A DNA stretch of 64,000 nucleotides from Hippasteria phrygiana (lineage: Eukaryota > Echinodermata > Asteroidea > Valvatida > Goniasteridae), in contig JAZGUH010000720.1 of the NCBI GenBank assembly GCA_037893225.1, positions 248,001-312,000 on the forward strand. The letters run 5' to 3'. This document shows, piece after piece, positions 23,209-33,212 of this stretch (the stretch's first letter is position 1; every line of letters starts with the position of its first letter). The notes under the pieces were generated by a model. That model saw only the letters and a program-made list of their open reading frames with translations, was not told the DNA's origin and made no database searches. The position numbers and the translations under genes are program-made.

Positions 23209-24284
23209 CTGCCCTGTAGCCGTTACTCATGGCGCGCCCCGGACATGATGACGCCATGGCATATCCGGGGCGTGTCACAAGCCCAGATAGCCATGCGCGC
23301 CTTGAATAAAGGCTACCATCCGCCCGACGGTTGAAAACAACGCAAAACTTTGAACAGGTCAGTGGAATGATATTTCCTATAAAAAACTAACCCCCAAATC
23401 CGCCCATTTCTGAAAACTGCAACAATGACCAATCATGTACACTGCCTTTAAGTGTTCCACTTCATTTTGCGACAGATAACACTAACCCAAAAATGCCTCT
23501 GAAGCCCTTTTTCATAGAGGGGAAAACCCGATGTGGACATGTGCAAGTCCACATAAAGTTTATCTCCTGCTTCGTGTGGACCTCTTTTTTTTGGCGATTG
23601 TGTAGTGTAGGGCCCCTCTTTAGTTTTGATGAAATTAGATGCAAGGGTATTTTTTCTCATTCCAAAATGACTTTTTCTACCTAAAGCAGACTTCTCTCAA
23701 TTCTATTGACATCGTTTTTTGTAATTTTGAACAGTTTATTTCAGTAGAAAATGCAATTTTCGTACGCGCTTTACGGCAGTTGCTATGCGAATGAATGCGG
23801 TTTTGCGTGTTTACTGTGCGTCGCGGTGATCGCCATCTTTATTTTCGCATTGCGTTTTGTCGTCCTCATCTCCGCTTTACCACAAAATTTCCCTCAAAAC
23901 TAAAACCCTGCCCTTTATCTACGGCATATGTACCGGTTGGTTTGTAATGTCGCTAACTAGTTTGGTAATTCCAATAAATCATTGATTTAAATCATGATTT
24001 AAATCACTGGAAAAAAATCAAAAAAATCACTAATAAAAATCATGTTTGTTTTTTTGTTTTTTTTACAATTTCTGTTATTTAAACCTGACTTTCATTAACT
24101 TTAAATCGCTTATACTCACTCTAAAGGTATGTATAAGACCAGTTTCCTGAAACAGTGTACTACATTTATCTTGGGTACAATGCATATGATTCTGAAGTAC
24201 ATGTACATTGTGTGTGTAATGTACTACCTGATACAGTATTCATCTCTTGGTATGTACATAGGTTTAAATAACTTGATGCATGTA

Positions 24285-24432
24285 ATGCGCCTATCAATTG
24301 ATAACCCCCGACCTGATCTGACCCGCCCGCCCCCACCCCACCCCACCCCAAACCCGACCCGACCCCCCCCCCCCCCCCCCACCCCACCCCACCCCAAACC
24401 CGACCCCCCCCCCCCCCCCCCCCCCGCCCGGC
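24285..24432. repeat. ATGCGCCTATCAATTG end followed by C-rich low complexity
   Basis: ATGCGCCTATCAATTG matches the terminal repeat of the 50361-50657 MITE. The sequence then runs into CCCGACC/CCCCACC repeats and long C runs. Probably a degenerated copy whose GC-rich interior expanded. Confidence 0.65.
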
Positions 24433-24529
24433 CCTTTCCCAAACAAAACTAACAGCTATTAAGTAATAAACTGATCAGACGAAAAGCATTTGGGTTACGG
24501 TCATTTAATAAGTGTGGCGCACGGTAGTG

Positions 24530-24746
24530 CTTGGCGATACGACGATAAAATCGCGATGATGCGATATTCGCCGCCCAAAAATCGAAATCAGCTACATTTT
24601 TTTCGGAATCCCTATATTCCCTTAAAAATCAGTGATACTTCTTGTTACCAGCGAATTCGCTAATATTAATTTCCTTGTAAGCGAGGTTCAAGTCATTCTT
24701 TCAAACTTTCTATTTATAGTGTAAATAATGCGCCTATTAATTGCTT
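24530..24746. repeat. Inverted copy of the 19.35-19.61 kb repeat plus MITE end
   Basis: From GCTTGGCGATACGACG to GTGTAAATA this is the reverse complement of 19346-19612, followed by ATGCGCCTATTAATTGCTT (24728-24746), one base off the MITE terminal repeat. Confidence 0.7.
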
Positions 24747-25130
24747 AATTGCAATTCGTTCGGTTTAAAGTCTAAATTTATAATAATGGACAACTTGAGC
24801 TGTCAGTAAATCTGCGATAAGATGCAAAATCTATTAAAACGTTCTAAATGTCTAAACAATCAGCGTACTCCGCACTTCATTGTAATATTTAGTTTCATTC
24901 ACATGCAAATTAGCCAGCCCAGCTTTGGCCATTTGAAGCACGATATGTGGGAAAGAGACCCCCCCCCCCCCCCCCTTGTGTCGTTCATTGTGTTCCCGGA
25001 ATCTCAGGAATTCTTTTAAGAAATCTTGAGAGGTATGTTAGGTAACAATAGTCTGTGTGTATAGGGTAATGGCTCTGGCTGGTGGCGGTAACAAAGAAAA
25101 GGCTTTGATCCAGACATCCCCAGACTAAGC

Positions 25131-25329
25131 TAGGCCTTTTCACACTAGACAAAATCTCGGGGGCGGCCCCGGAAACGCTCATGCCTAACACCGGGGCGAG
25201 CTCGCCCTGGGGTTGGCTGAGGTAGGTTTGCGCGAAACGAGTGAGAAACGACGCGGGGTTGAACTCGGGGTGAAAACACGGGGGCGAGTTCGCCCCGGGG
25301 TTCGGCGCTCTAATGTGAAAAGGCCTTTA
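25131..25329. mobile_element. MITE with TAGGCCTTTTCACACTAGA ends
   Basis: The left end TAGGCCTTTTCACACTAGA pairs with the right end TCTAATGTGAAAAGGCCTTTA. The interior is GC-rich (GGGGCGAGCTCGCCC and CGGGGCGAACTCGCCCC-like) and partly self-complementary. It is about 200 bp and non-coding. Confidence 0.82.
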
Positions 25330-25889
25330 GACTACGCTGTTTCTCAATATTGATGGCTGGCCTAAGAACGGCCTCAAACAATGACTGGCGACAAACACGT
25401 CCGCCGATTATGTAGTTATGAACAAACTTTTGCGACATTTCAATCATGCTGAAATTTGTTGACGATTTTATCGCCATATCGGCGATATCGCGAGGTAAAA
25501 AAATCGACTACGAAAAAAAAAAAATATCGTCAGCCCTAGCGCACGGTCATCTTTTTAAAAAATACATGTCCGCAGTTCACTTTTAACAATGTAGGGCCTA
25601 CCACACAAATGAATTTCCTGTGTTCCTTTTCCAGCAAAATCTAAAATAGCAAAAGTACAATTATTATTAAACTTGATAAATTGAATGAATTTGTTCATTC
25701 CTTTTCCAGCAACGTCTAAAATAAAGTCGTCAAAGAGTACAATTAATTAGGCCTAACCAGCTAACGTTAGGATCAAAGCACATCAATCAGTTTACGGCCC
25801 GGACCATTTCAGACCCTGATTGACTATGACTATGACTATAGCCGTATAGGTACGACTTGACTTCTGTGTAAAGGTAGGAGTTGTCTTGA

Positions 25890-26615
25890 AGTTGAATGAA
25901 GGTACGAGTTGGCCAAGGTACGAGTTGGCCAAGGTACGAGTTGCCCTACCCCTAGAACTATGGGGTTCCGACAGGAACCCCATAGAAAGACGCCGATTTT
26001 TCCCATAGGCTAGTACAGCAAGAATAAGAAAGTCATTCCCATGCAATCACATTTCTACATTGTACACGAGAATTACTAAACGGTTTTCCCCAAAAATCAT
26101 AATATGCCTCATTTACATCCTCACCTTGCTTGCCCCAAGTCAATTTTCGCCTGAAACGGTTCCAATTTGCGGGGAAAAAAATGACAAAAATCTTCAGTCG
26201 TTCCGAAGCGATCACACACACAAACCATCGAGGAAGCCGCACACACGAAGCTCCTATTTGGTATCCCGGCATGCATCCTGCCGGGTCATGTGCAGGGGGG
26301 CCGTGGGTCGGTCAAGTCATGATTATTCATCGAAAATTTGAAGCGCGGTACGACAGGCAATGCATGCAGACGGTATATAACGGACACGCGGAAGTTGCCT
26401 GCAAGGTGAGGATGTAAATGTGGCCGAGTGGGATTTTGGGGGAAAACCGTTCAGCGGTTTTCGTGTGCACATGTCAAACGTGGGTGCATGGGAATGACTT
26501 TCTTATTCTTGCTGTAGGCCTACTACTACTAGCCTATGGGAAAAATCGGCGTCTTTCTAGGAGTTCCTGTGTCGGGGTACGAGTTGCCCAAGGTACGAGT
26601 TGGTACGATGATGTC
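25890..26615. mobile_element. Foldback element, family also at 60.04-60.64 kb
   Basis: The left arm (about 25900-26132) and right arm (about 26400-26612) pair through GGTACGAGTTG, CTATGGG AAAAATCGGCG, GCAAGAATAAGAAAG, GCATGGGAATGAC, CGGTTTTCC and TTACATCCTCACCTTG. About 260 bp in the middle is unpaired. The outer GGTACGAGTTGGCCAA units resemble the 16-bp minisatellite of the 20.4-kb foldback. No open frame is convincing. Confidence 0.8.
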
Positions 26616-26808
26616 GAGTTAAAGGTATGAGTTGGCCAAGGTACATGTAGGGGAAGGCACTGTTCCAGAACAACCAAAACGACATCATCATGTATTACTG
26701 AAAGTGCACAAGGCCTTATTGAATAGGCACAAGGCCTTATTGAATACTAGGCACAAGGCGCGATGCACGTGACGATGTCATTTTGGTGGTTCTTCATAAG
26801 TGCTTACC

Positions 26809-26968
26809 ACATAGACCATATCGCAAATACTGCCTGGTCGAGACGTCACAATGGTCACAAGGGATTGTGGGAAGGAATTAGGAGCGATTTTGGTGCGCGT
26901 TTCTTTCGCACGTCCCTAGTAACCATTGTGACGTCTCATCCAGGCGGTATTTGCGATAAGGTCTATGT
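26809..26968. mobile_element. 160-bp palindromic MITE
   Basis: The arms ACATAGACCATATCGCAAAT..GAGACGTCACAATGGT and ACCATTGTGACGTCTC..ATTTGCGATAAGGTCTATGT are inverted repeats of about 47 bp around a short centre. Non-coding. Confidence 0.85.
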
Positions 26969-27036
26969 AGGGCAGGCCTACGACTACGACGAGTTGACCC
27001 GTTAATACTAGTTTACCGTACATTACTACAATGTAT

Positions 27037-27653
27037 CGACGTTGTTTTCACGAAGTGACAAAAACTCTGTTTCCGGCGAAAATGACGTTTGGAGTAAATC
27101 GCATTTTTAATTTTACTCTTTTAGAAATCTTGATTTCGCAGACTTTCCAGGAGCCAGGCAGTATAAATATAAGATGTCCAGGAAGTGTGTGAGCTATACA
27201 TTCATTGCTTTGTATCTTTAAATCAATATCTGCATTAATTAAATAGTAATTAATTAATTAAAGTTTTTGTCACTTCGTGAAAACATCAAAACCCAGACGC
27301 TGTACATAGCGCGTAGTTTTTGTCACTTCGTGAAAACATCAAAACCCAGACGCTCTACTTATTTTACCATTATAGCGCGTAGTTTTTGTCACTTCGTGAA
27401 AACATCAAAACCCAGACGCTATACTTATTTTACGATAGCGCGTAGTTTTTGTCACTTCGTGAAAACAGTAACTTATAGACTGCCAACTTTTTGTTAATTA
27501 ACAACTCCCGATATTTAAAAAACTAATTAACATTAGGCTTTGGAAATTGGTTTAAAATGTTTCAAGTCCAACTAACATTAAAATTATGTAAAAATCTCAA
27601 ATTCGACAAAATATGGATTTTTCAGGTTTTTGTCACTTCGTGAAAACATCGAC
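27037..27653. mobile_element. Element with repeated GTTTTTGTCACTTCGTGAAAAC motif
   Basis: The word GTTTTTGTCACTTCGTGAAAAC occurs inverted at the left end (27037-27066), four times in direct orientation at 27263-27467, and again at the right end (27626-27653). Three of the inner copies continue ATCAAAACCCAGACGCT and are separated by 11 to 23 bases ending in AGCGCGTA. The outer copies make terminal inverted repeats, so I read this as a MITE with internal subterminal-type repeats. The word has a small TCAC-TTC-GTGA hairpin. Confidence 0.75.
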
Positions 27654-28057
27654 GGTATGTAGGCTACATACGCAGGGCCGTTGTCAATGTAAACAATTAA
27701 TGGCTGAACAATCCCTCCCCCAATCCATCCATAAAATGAAAGATGAGGGGCTACATTACCTTTGAAGCAATATCCAAGTTGCTATCGTCGTCCATAATCC
27801 AGAGCTTTGCTCTATACTACTGTTTCAGTTTGTTGTGTTGCTGTTGTTGTAGATAGGGTTGGCGCGTACGGCATTGTATTATGCCCTTTGCGCCATTAAC
27901 CCTCCTGTTCTCAGGGCCAAAATCGACCCAGCTGCTGTACAGATCAAAACCTATCAAATTTCAGATTGAAACACACACAAACTGTCAGAGTTGGTGTTTA
28001 GAGATTTTGATAGGCTGTGATAGTTATAAGTATAGGAGGGTTAACGATAGAAAAACT

Positions 28058-28738
28058 CGACTGTACAGTACATTCTAGCCCTAGAATGACGCTATGATAT
28101 AGCGTCATAGCGCCCAAGTATGCAAAACAGGCCTATGCTAGAAACCGAAGATCAAAAATCACACTTTACCTGCATAAATATTCTTGGCATCATTTTATTC
28201 AAACAGTTCAACAGCCAATCTCCCTGTTGGGATAGCAATATTCCTCCAAGAATGTCAAGAACATGAGATATTTGCGGCGCAAAATCGTCTCCACGCGACG
28301 CTGACTTCACAAACACGAGGAGTAATACCCACATTTAGAACGTTTATCAACAGAGGGCGCAATTTCGGCCGTGCACGCCACAGACATAAATAACCCACAT
28401 GTCTGTCGCGTGGTGGTGCACGCAGCGACTGTAAATTGCGCCCTCTGTTGATGAACGTTCTAAATGTGGGTATTACACCTCGTGTTTGTGAAGTCAGCGT
28501 CGCGTGGATACGATTTTGCGCCGCAAATATCTCCTGTTCTTGACATTCTTGGAGGAATATTGCTATCCCAACAGGGAGATGGGCTGTTGAACTGTTTGAA
28601 TAAAATGATGCCAAGAATATTTATGCAGGTAAAGTGTGATTTTTGATCTTCGGTTTCTAGCATAGGCCTGTTTTGCATACTTGGGCGCTAGGACGCTATA
28701 TCATAGCGTCCTTCTAGGGCTAAGTACATTCAAGTCGT
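28058..28738. mobile_element. Large foldback palindrome, ~320-bp arms
   Basis: The arms are nearly identical inverted repeats from GTACATTCTAGCCCTAGAA on the left to its complement on the right, centred near 28393. They pair through GATATAGCGTCATAGCG, CAAAAATCACACTTTACC, CCAATCTCCCTGTTGGG and GAGGGCGCAATTT with only scattered mismatches. There is essentially no unpaired loop. Open frames on both strands are mirror images of each other and are not genes. Confidence 0.92.
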
Positions 28739-30089
28739 GAGCGGTATAGTGACGTAGTACTAAGGTCGTGCGGTCTAAGCAACTCTGTTGGCTATTCGGA
28801 AAATATAGAATCGATACTACAAACGTGGGGACATACAGGTATTTAGGTAGGGAAAAGGAAAATGCCCATGATCCTCCAAACACAAAGTGTCACAAGTGTC
28901 CTGCAAGGTCGGACCGTGTACCATGCAATTTAAGTGCCCGGGCCCCGCCGGCTGATTTGCAGGTCCGCAACACCCCCAGGTGATGATTGATGATACTATG
29001 TCTAGCCAACCATTTACACTTTCCCATCCCAGAAGCTAGTGCAATATCAAGAATATCAGCGAGGTGTATCGGGGAATTATATATTAATGTAGGAATGGAC
29101 CACTGGGGGTGTGTAGGACTATTTATAGAAACCACACAGTGGAGTCGGAATTGGCTGTTTGTTGGAACGGAATGGTCAGGCCAACAACACGAGACGGGCA
29201 GACCGTGTTTTATTAATATTACAAACAACATACAGGAGAAAAAGAGATAATACAACAAAATAAGTGAGGAATCCAAATAAAATAACATTAATCCTACGAC
29301 ACTCACAATTTACACAAGCTAATTCACCCCAGAATGGACAGTGATGTCACCACCCAGGCAAACCTAAAATCACCAGAACACTGGGGCAGGAACACTAGGT
29401 GGACTAGGGGAAGTCAACTCCCAGTTCCCCCGAGTCAGCATGATACATGTACACTTTCATGAATAATAAAAGTATCAACTCAGCCCCAGTAAAATATCTA
29501 CCATGATACCACAATATCTAGCATGATAGACCTACATGCAATATAGAATACGACACATTCCAAAATCTGTGACAGCTGTAGGTTTGGGAAGATTGAGGGC
29601 GCTCTTTACGACACCACAAAATCTGGCAAAAATCCTATAATTTTGATTGTGCTGCCACAGCATAAGTAATGAAAATGCCTAACACAACCCAGTGGACATA
29701 AAGATCCCAAAGGGGCACACTTTATGCAAGACACTCTTAGCCTACATGTACATTGACAATCAAAACATGCTGCCGGCCCATATTAAAGCACAGCGATCTA
29801 TGGGGGCCGCCATCTTTGCTAAAATTCAACGATATGAAACTGGTGATTAAAACATCCCCACTACATGTCTCATGTGGCTGACTTACTATGGAAAGTCTGT
29901 GCATCAACAATTCCCAACTGTATTTCTGTCAGCAGTGCCACATTTATATAAAAAGGTGAATTTCATACCTGTTTGTTGGAACGGAATGGTCAGGCCAACA
30001 ACACGAGACGGGCAGACAGTGTTTGCCCGCCCGCCGTGTGGTGGCGCTGTAACCATTCCGTTCGGACCGCTTACTGTATAGTCTAGGTT
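28739..30089. other. Intergenic with a repeated 50-bp motif
   Basis: No gene is supported. A motif starting TGTTTGTTGGAACGGAATGG and ending CGAGACGGGCAGAC occurs at 29156-29205 and again at 29968-30017, just upstream of the helicase remnant. The second copy leads into GC-rich sequence. Open frames here lack family resemblance. Confidence 0.6.
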
Positions 30090-30182
30090 CCAAGACGTTC
30101 TTAGCGGTGCGACGTATAGCGGCCGACAGCGCCCTCTCGCTACACACACACACGCCAAGGCCAAATCGCTAAGACCGTCTGG
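30090..30182 (+). mobile_element. ~93-bp MITE (CCAAGACGTTCTTAGCG ends)
   Basis: CCAAGACGTTCTTAGCG on the left pairs with CGCTAAGACCGTCTGG on the right. A second copy in the opposite orientation lies at 52489-52589 and shares the interior AGCGCCCTCT and ACGCCAAGGCCAAATCGC. It sits about 200 bp upstream of the helicase start codon. Confidence 0.82.
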
Positions 30183-30870
30183 GGAATTTTGCAAGTTCCG
30201 CTCGCGAAATCGCGAGCAGAACTGTGTGGCATTTGCATGCGCGTGTGACGTCACTGTATTATCGCATGTAAATAGCCAACACTCACTAGTCTGGTTTCTG
30301 TACTCACGTCGGGTTTACGTGTACGTACGTATGAACGTGCAGCGCAGTACCAAGCCATTCGTTGTTTGTTGGGAAAAATGTCTGACCGCGTGGACCAAGC
30401 GATCGATTTTACAGCAAACAAACTGGGCTTTGGAAAGCTAAAAAGTCATCAGATCAGTGCCATTCATCAATTTGTACGTGGCCATGATTTGTTTGTTAAT
30501 TTACCAACGGGATTTGGCAAGAGTGTAATTTTTCAAGCTGCTCCATTGGTCTTAGAAGATTTCTTGAACGAAGTAACCGAAGGTAAACAGGAGAAAGCGC
30601 TGGTTATTGTCGTCGTGCCATTGAAAGCCCTGGCCGTTGATCAGTTACATCGTGCTGAACATCTGGGACTGAAGTCGGCAGATATAACGTCTGATATTCC
30701 AGATCACATTTTGGAACAATCCGAAGATTTCTCAATCCTGTTTGCCAGTCCAGAATCACTCTGCTCAGAACGTGGAAAAGAGCTACTTCAATCTGTCCGG
30801 AGTAGATGCTACGGATTGTTTGTGGATGAGAGTCACTGCGTGTCAAAGTGGTGAGTGACAAAACATTCAT

Positions 30871-31589
30871 GGGAAAGATTTTACTTAAGTTATATACCAT
30901 TAATACCCCCACCAAAATCGGTCAGGAACAGCAAAGCCTAAGAGAAAGATTTTACTGTAAAAAGTGTAATACCCCCACCAAAATGGATCAGGAACAGCAA
31001 AATCTTAGAAAATAAACAACCCTCCTTATTGATTACAAACATGTGGCACAACTTATTTCAAGATTTATGTCAACAACATCTTTTTTTTAATGAGACAGAA
31101 ATCAACCTTGTATTTGAGTGAACATACACTGTGCACTGTACCAAGAACATCTAACACAGAAAACAAAATTTCTTCCCCTATATTGCACAACAAATTCCAA
31201 ACTAAATTCCAAACTAAATTCTGAACACAGATGGATGGTTATTTTTCCAAGATTTTGCAGTTCCTGACTGATTTCTGGTGGGTGGTATTGAAGTAAAATC
31301 TTTTGTTCAAGATTTATGTCAGCAGAATTTGTAAATCTGAGGCAGAAATTGACATGTGCATGTACATGATATATGTACATGTACATTGTGTATGTGAACA
31401 TTTTGAGTGACCATTTTTTGTGCCAAGAACATCTAACACAGAAAACACAAACATTCTTTCCCAACAAAATTCTCAAGTTTAAATGTTGTGGCAAGTGTTT
31501 ATATCATTCTGAACACAGAGGGATGGTTATTTTCCAAGATTAGCTGTTCCTGACCGATTTTGGTGTGTGTATGAAAGTAAAATCTTTCC
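30871..31589. mobile_element. Inverted-repeat element within the helicase intron
   Basis: GGGAAAGATTTTACTT..CCACCAAAATCGGTCAGGAACAG on the left pairs with CTGTTCCTGACCGATTTTGGTG..AAGTAAAATCTTTCC on the right. Inner diverged copies of the same motif at 30940-31010 and 31225-31300 make nested pairs. It is non-coding and lies wholly inside the intron 30851-31879. Confidence 0.75.
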
Positions 31590-31773
31590 TATAAAAAAAT
31601 AAATATTTAAAACCCTAAATGAGAAAAGACTGCTCCAAATTTCATTGACAGTCATTCGCACGGTGCATTTTCTAGTGAACTAGAACTACATGTACATGCA
31701 CACTACACTTTTACCCTAAAACTTCAATTACCTGAACTACATGTTTTTAGCCCCACTATCGCAGGCTGATCAG

Positions 31774-31793
31774 GAAGCAATTGATAGGCGCAT
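31774..31793 (-). mobile_element. Solo end of the ATGCGCCTATCAATTGCTT MITE family
   Basis: GAAGCAATTGATAGGCGCAT is the exact right terminus of the family (compare 50640-50657), but no body or opposite end is next to it. A truncated remnant in the helicase intron. Confidence 0.75.
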
Positions 31794-32359
31794 AACATTC
31801 GAATTGCGAACTGAACAAAACCAAATACCTTTCCTATATTTCAGATTGTATATCATTTCCTCTTTTCTGCTTTGATCAGGGGACACTCATCAGGCTAGAG
31901 CAGTGCCTTTCGGAAGTGCTATGGGCAGCTTGGTGAGCTTCGTTCTGTGCTGAAAGGGTCAACCAGCATCATTGCCTTGACAGCTACTGCGACCGGAAAT
32001 GTCAGAAAAACAGTCGTGCACAGTTTAGCACTTAGAAACTACTTTCTCATCGAGGAGAGCCCTGAACGCACAAACATAAAGTATGTTGTTGTTAAGTCCA
32101 AATTGAAGGACTTTCAGCTCACCTTCAACTGGATAGCAGAAGAAATTGCTGAAAAAGGAATTTCCACTGAGCGTACAATTTTGTACTGCCAGTCAAGGAA
32201 ATGCGTCGGTGAACTTTACTCACTCTTCTGTTCTGTCCTCCCGAAAGATGCACACAGGTTCTTTGACATGTATCACACAAACACAGAGTCAGATGTGCAG
32301 AAGAGAATCATTGACAGTTTTGCATGTGGAGACGGGGAGGTTAGAGTGCTATTCGTGGG

Positions 32360-32881
32360 TTTAATCCCGCCCTAGTAAGCCTATGTGGTTTTTTTACACC
32401 GGCTCTCTGAAAGCACCGAGTATACAGTGCTTCATATATTATGTCGGGACAAAGCAAAAGAGAAAAGCAGTCTCAAGCATGCTTAAAATCCTGCATGGCA
32501 CCTGGTGTGCTTTTTTTTCTTCAAAATAACTGGAAATGTGTAACCCTAACCTTGCCAGATGTAGCACAATGCATACATGTACATGTATGTGCTGACAGCT
32601 CAACTTTGCTGCACTCTGCACACAAGTCAATGTGACAAGTCAATGTGACAAAGTATGCAATATGATGCGTCTGGCAGGGTTCTACATGTACATGTACATG
32701 TAGCAAAAATGCCATGAAGGGTTAGGGATATGTTTTTTTTTTTCCCCCAAGAGTTTTTGGCCAACAATTGTTGGAAAGTGTACATGCAGTTTCCCAACCT
32801 GATAATTCCCCGACTACATGTATATAAATTCATTAGATTTGTTTTGTGTAGGTACATGTAGGGTCAGAAAACCAGACTACT
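32360..32881. other. Non-coding host DNA up to the element insertion site
   Basis: Expected helicase exon 3 sequence is not visible. The stretch contains ACATGTACATGT palindromes (32575, 32683) and a T-run (32733-32745). It ends with CTACT (32877-32881), one copy of the target-site duplication. Confidence 0.65.
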
Positions 32882-33118
32882 AGTAGTATGGTAATTGCCG
32901 ATTCAGCGACAAATCCTATTTTTTCACTTTCTTCCCCAATTTTACTGTAGGTACATACGTCAAATTTTTTTAAAACAAAAATAATCAAAAATCGCCCAAA
33001 TTTAATTCAAAATTTTGCTGGGTTACTACACACCAAAATTAGCACAAAATCAAGAAAATAAAAAGTGTTTTCCATATCCCACAAGCGTACGAAATCTCCC
33101 GAGCGCCCGGGCGAAAAA
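32882..33118 (+). repeat. Left terminal inverted repeat
   Basis: Starts AGTAGTATGGTAATTGCC and ends CGCCCGGGCGAAAAA. Aligned to the right repeat it shows two substitutions (an A/T in the T/A run near 32967, and CCCGAGCG against CCCGGGCG). A weaker match (ACATGATTTGYCGCA) continues inward to about 33155. It should hold the replication origin, where a protein-primed polymerase would start, and the integrase recognition end. Confidence 0.95.
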
Positions 33119-33212
33119 GATATTGCTCCTAAATAACATGATTTGTCGCATGTCAAAAAAAATTAAATAATTTTTTATTTAAAAAAAAAATATTATATTG
33201 CTATTATAAAAG

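Larger units (their letters stand above)
22593..25130. other. Intergenic with hairpin, poly-C tract and repeat fragments
   Basis: No gene is supported. The stretch contains a perfect palindrome at 23173-23208, a CCCCGGACATGATGACGCC..TATCCGGGGCG hairpin near 23235-23275, a (ATTTAAATCATG)-type AT repeat near 23980, a C-rich low-complexity tract at 24305-24432 and fragments of the ATGCGCCTAT family at 24285 and 24728. Confidence 0.6.
30378..32359 (+). pseudogene. RecQ-like ATP-dependent DNA helicase, 5' two exons, broken
   Basis: Exon 1 (30378-30850) encodes a helicase start: a motif 0-like LKSHQ (residues 21-25), Walker A TGFGKS (44-49), PLKALAVDQ motif Ia and the DESH box (150-153), ending at a consensus donor TG|GTGAGT. 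Exon 2 opens at the acceptor TTTGATCAG (exon from 31880). It restores tryptophan across the junction, then encodes the ALTATATG motif III, an ILYCQSRK motif IV and the start of motif V (RVLFV) near 32359, where a GTTTAA donor may lie. An in-frame TAG at 31896-31898 interrupts exon 2 six codons in. A later acceptor (AGAGCAG, exon from 31904) would skip it at the cost of the conserved WGH. The remaining motifs (V-VI and the C-terminal domains) are not seen in the window. I read it as a truncated pseudogene of a RecQ-type gene; alternative splicing remains possible. Confidence 0.8.

Noticed and set aside
27263..27480. CRISPR array
   Set aside because: Repeats are regular, but spacers are only 11-23 bp and similar to each other, there are no cas genes, and outer copies are inverted as in a MITE, in animal DNA.
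28152..28646. Small proteins on both strands (MASFYSNSSTA and MWVLLLVF types)
   Set aside because: They are mirror copies produced by the palindrome and have no resemblance to known proteins.
28890..29306. 138-codon minus-strand frame
   Set aside because: No domain, biased composition or splice context. It overlaps a repeated 50-bp motif also found at 29968.
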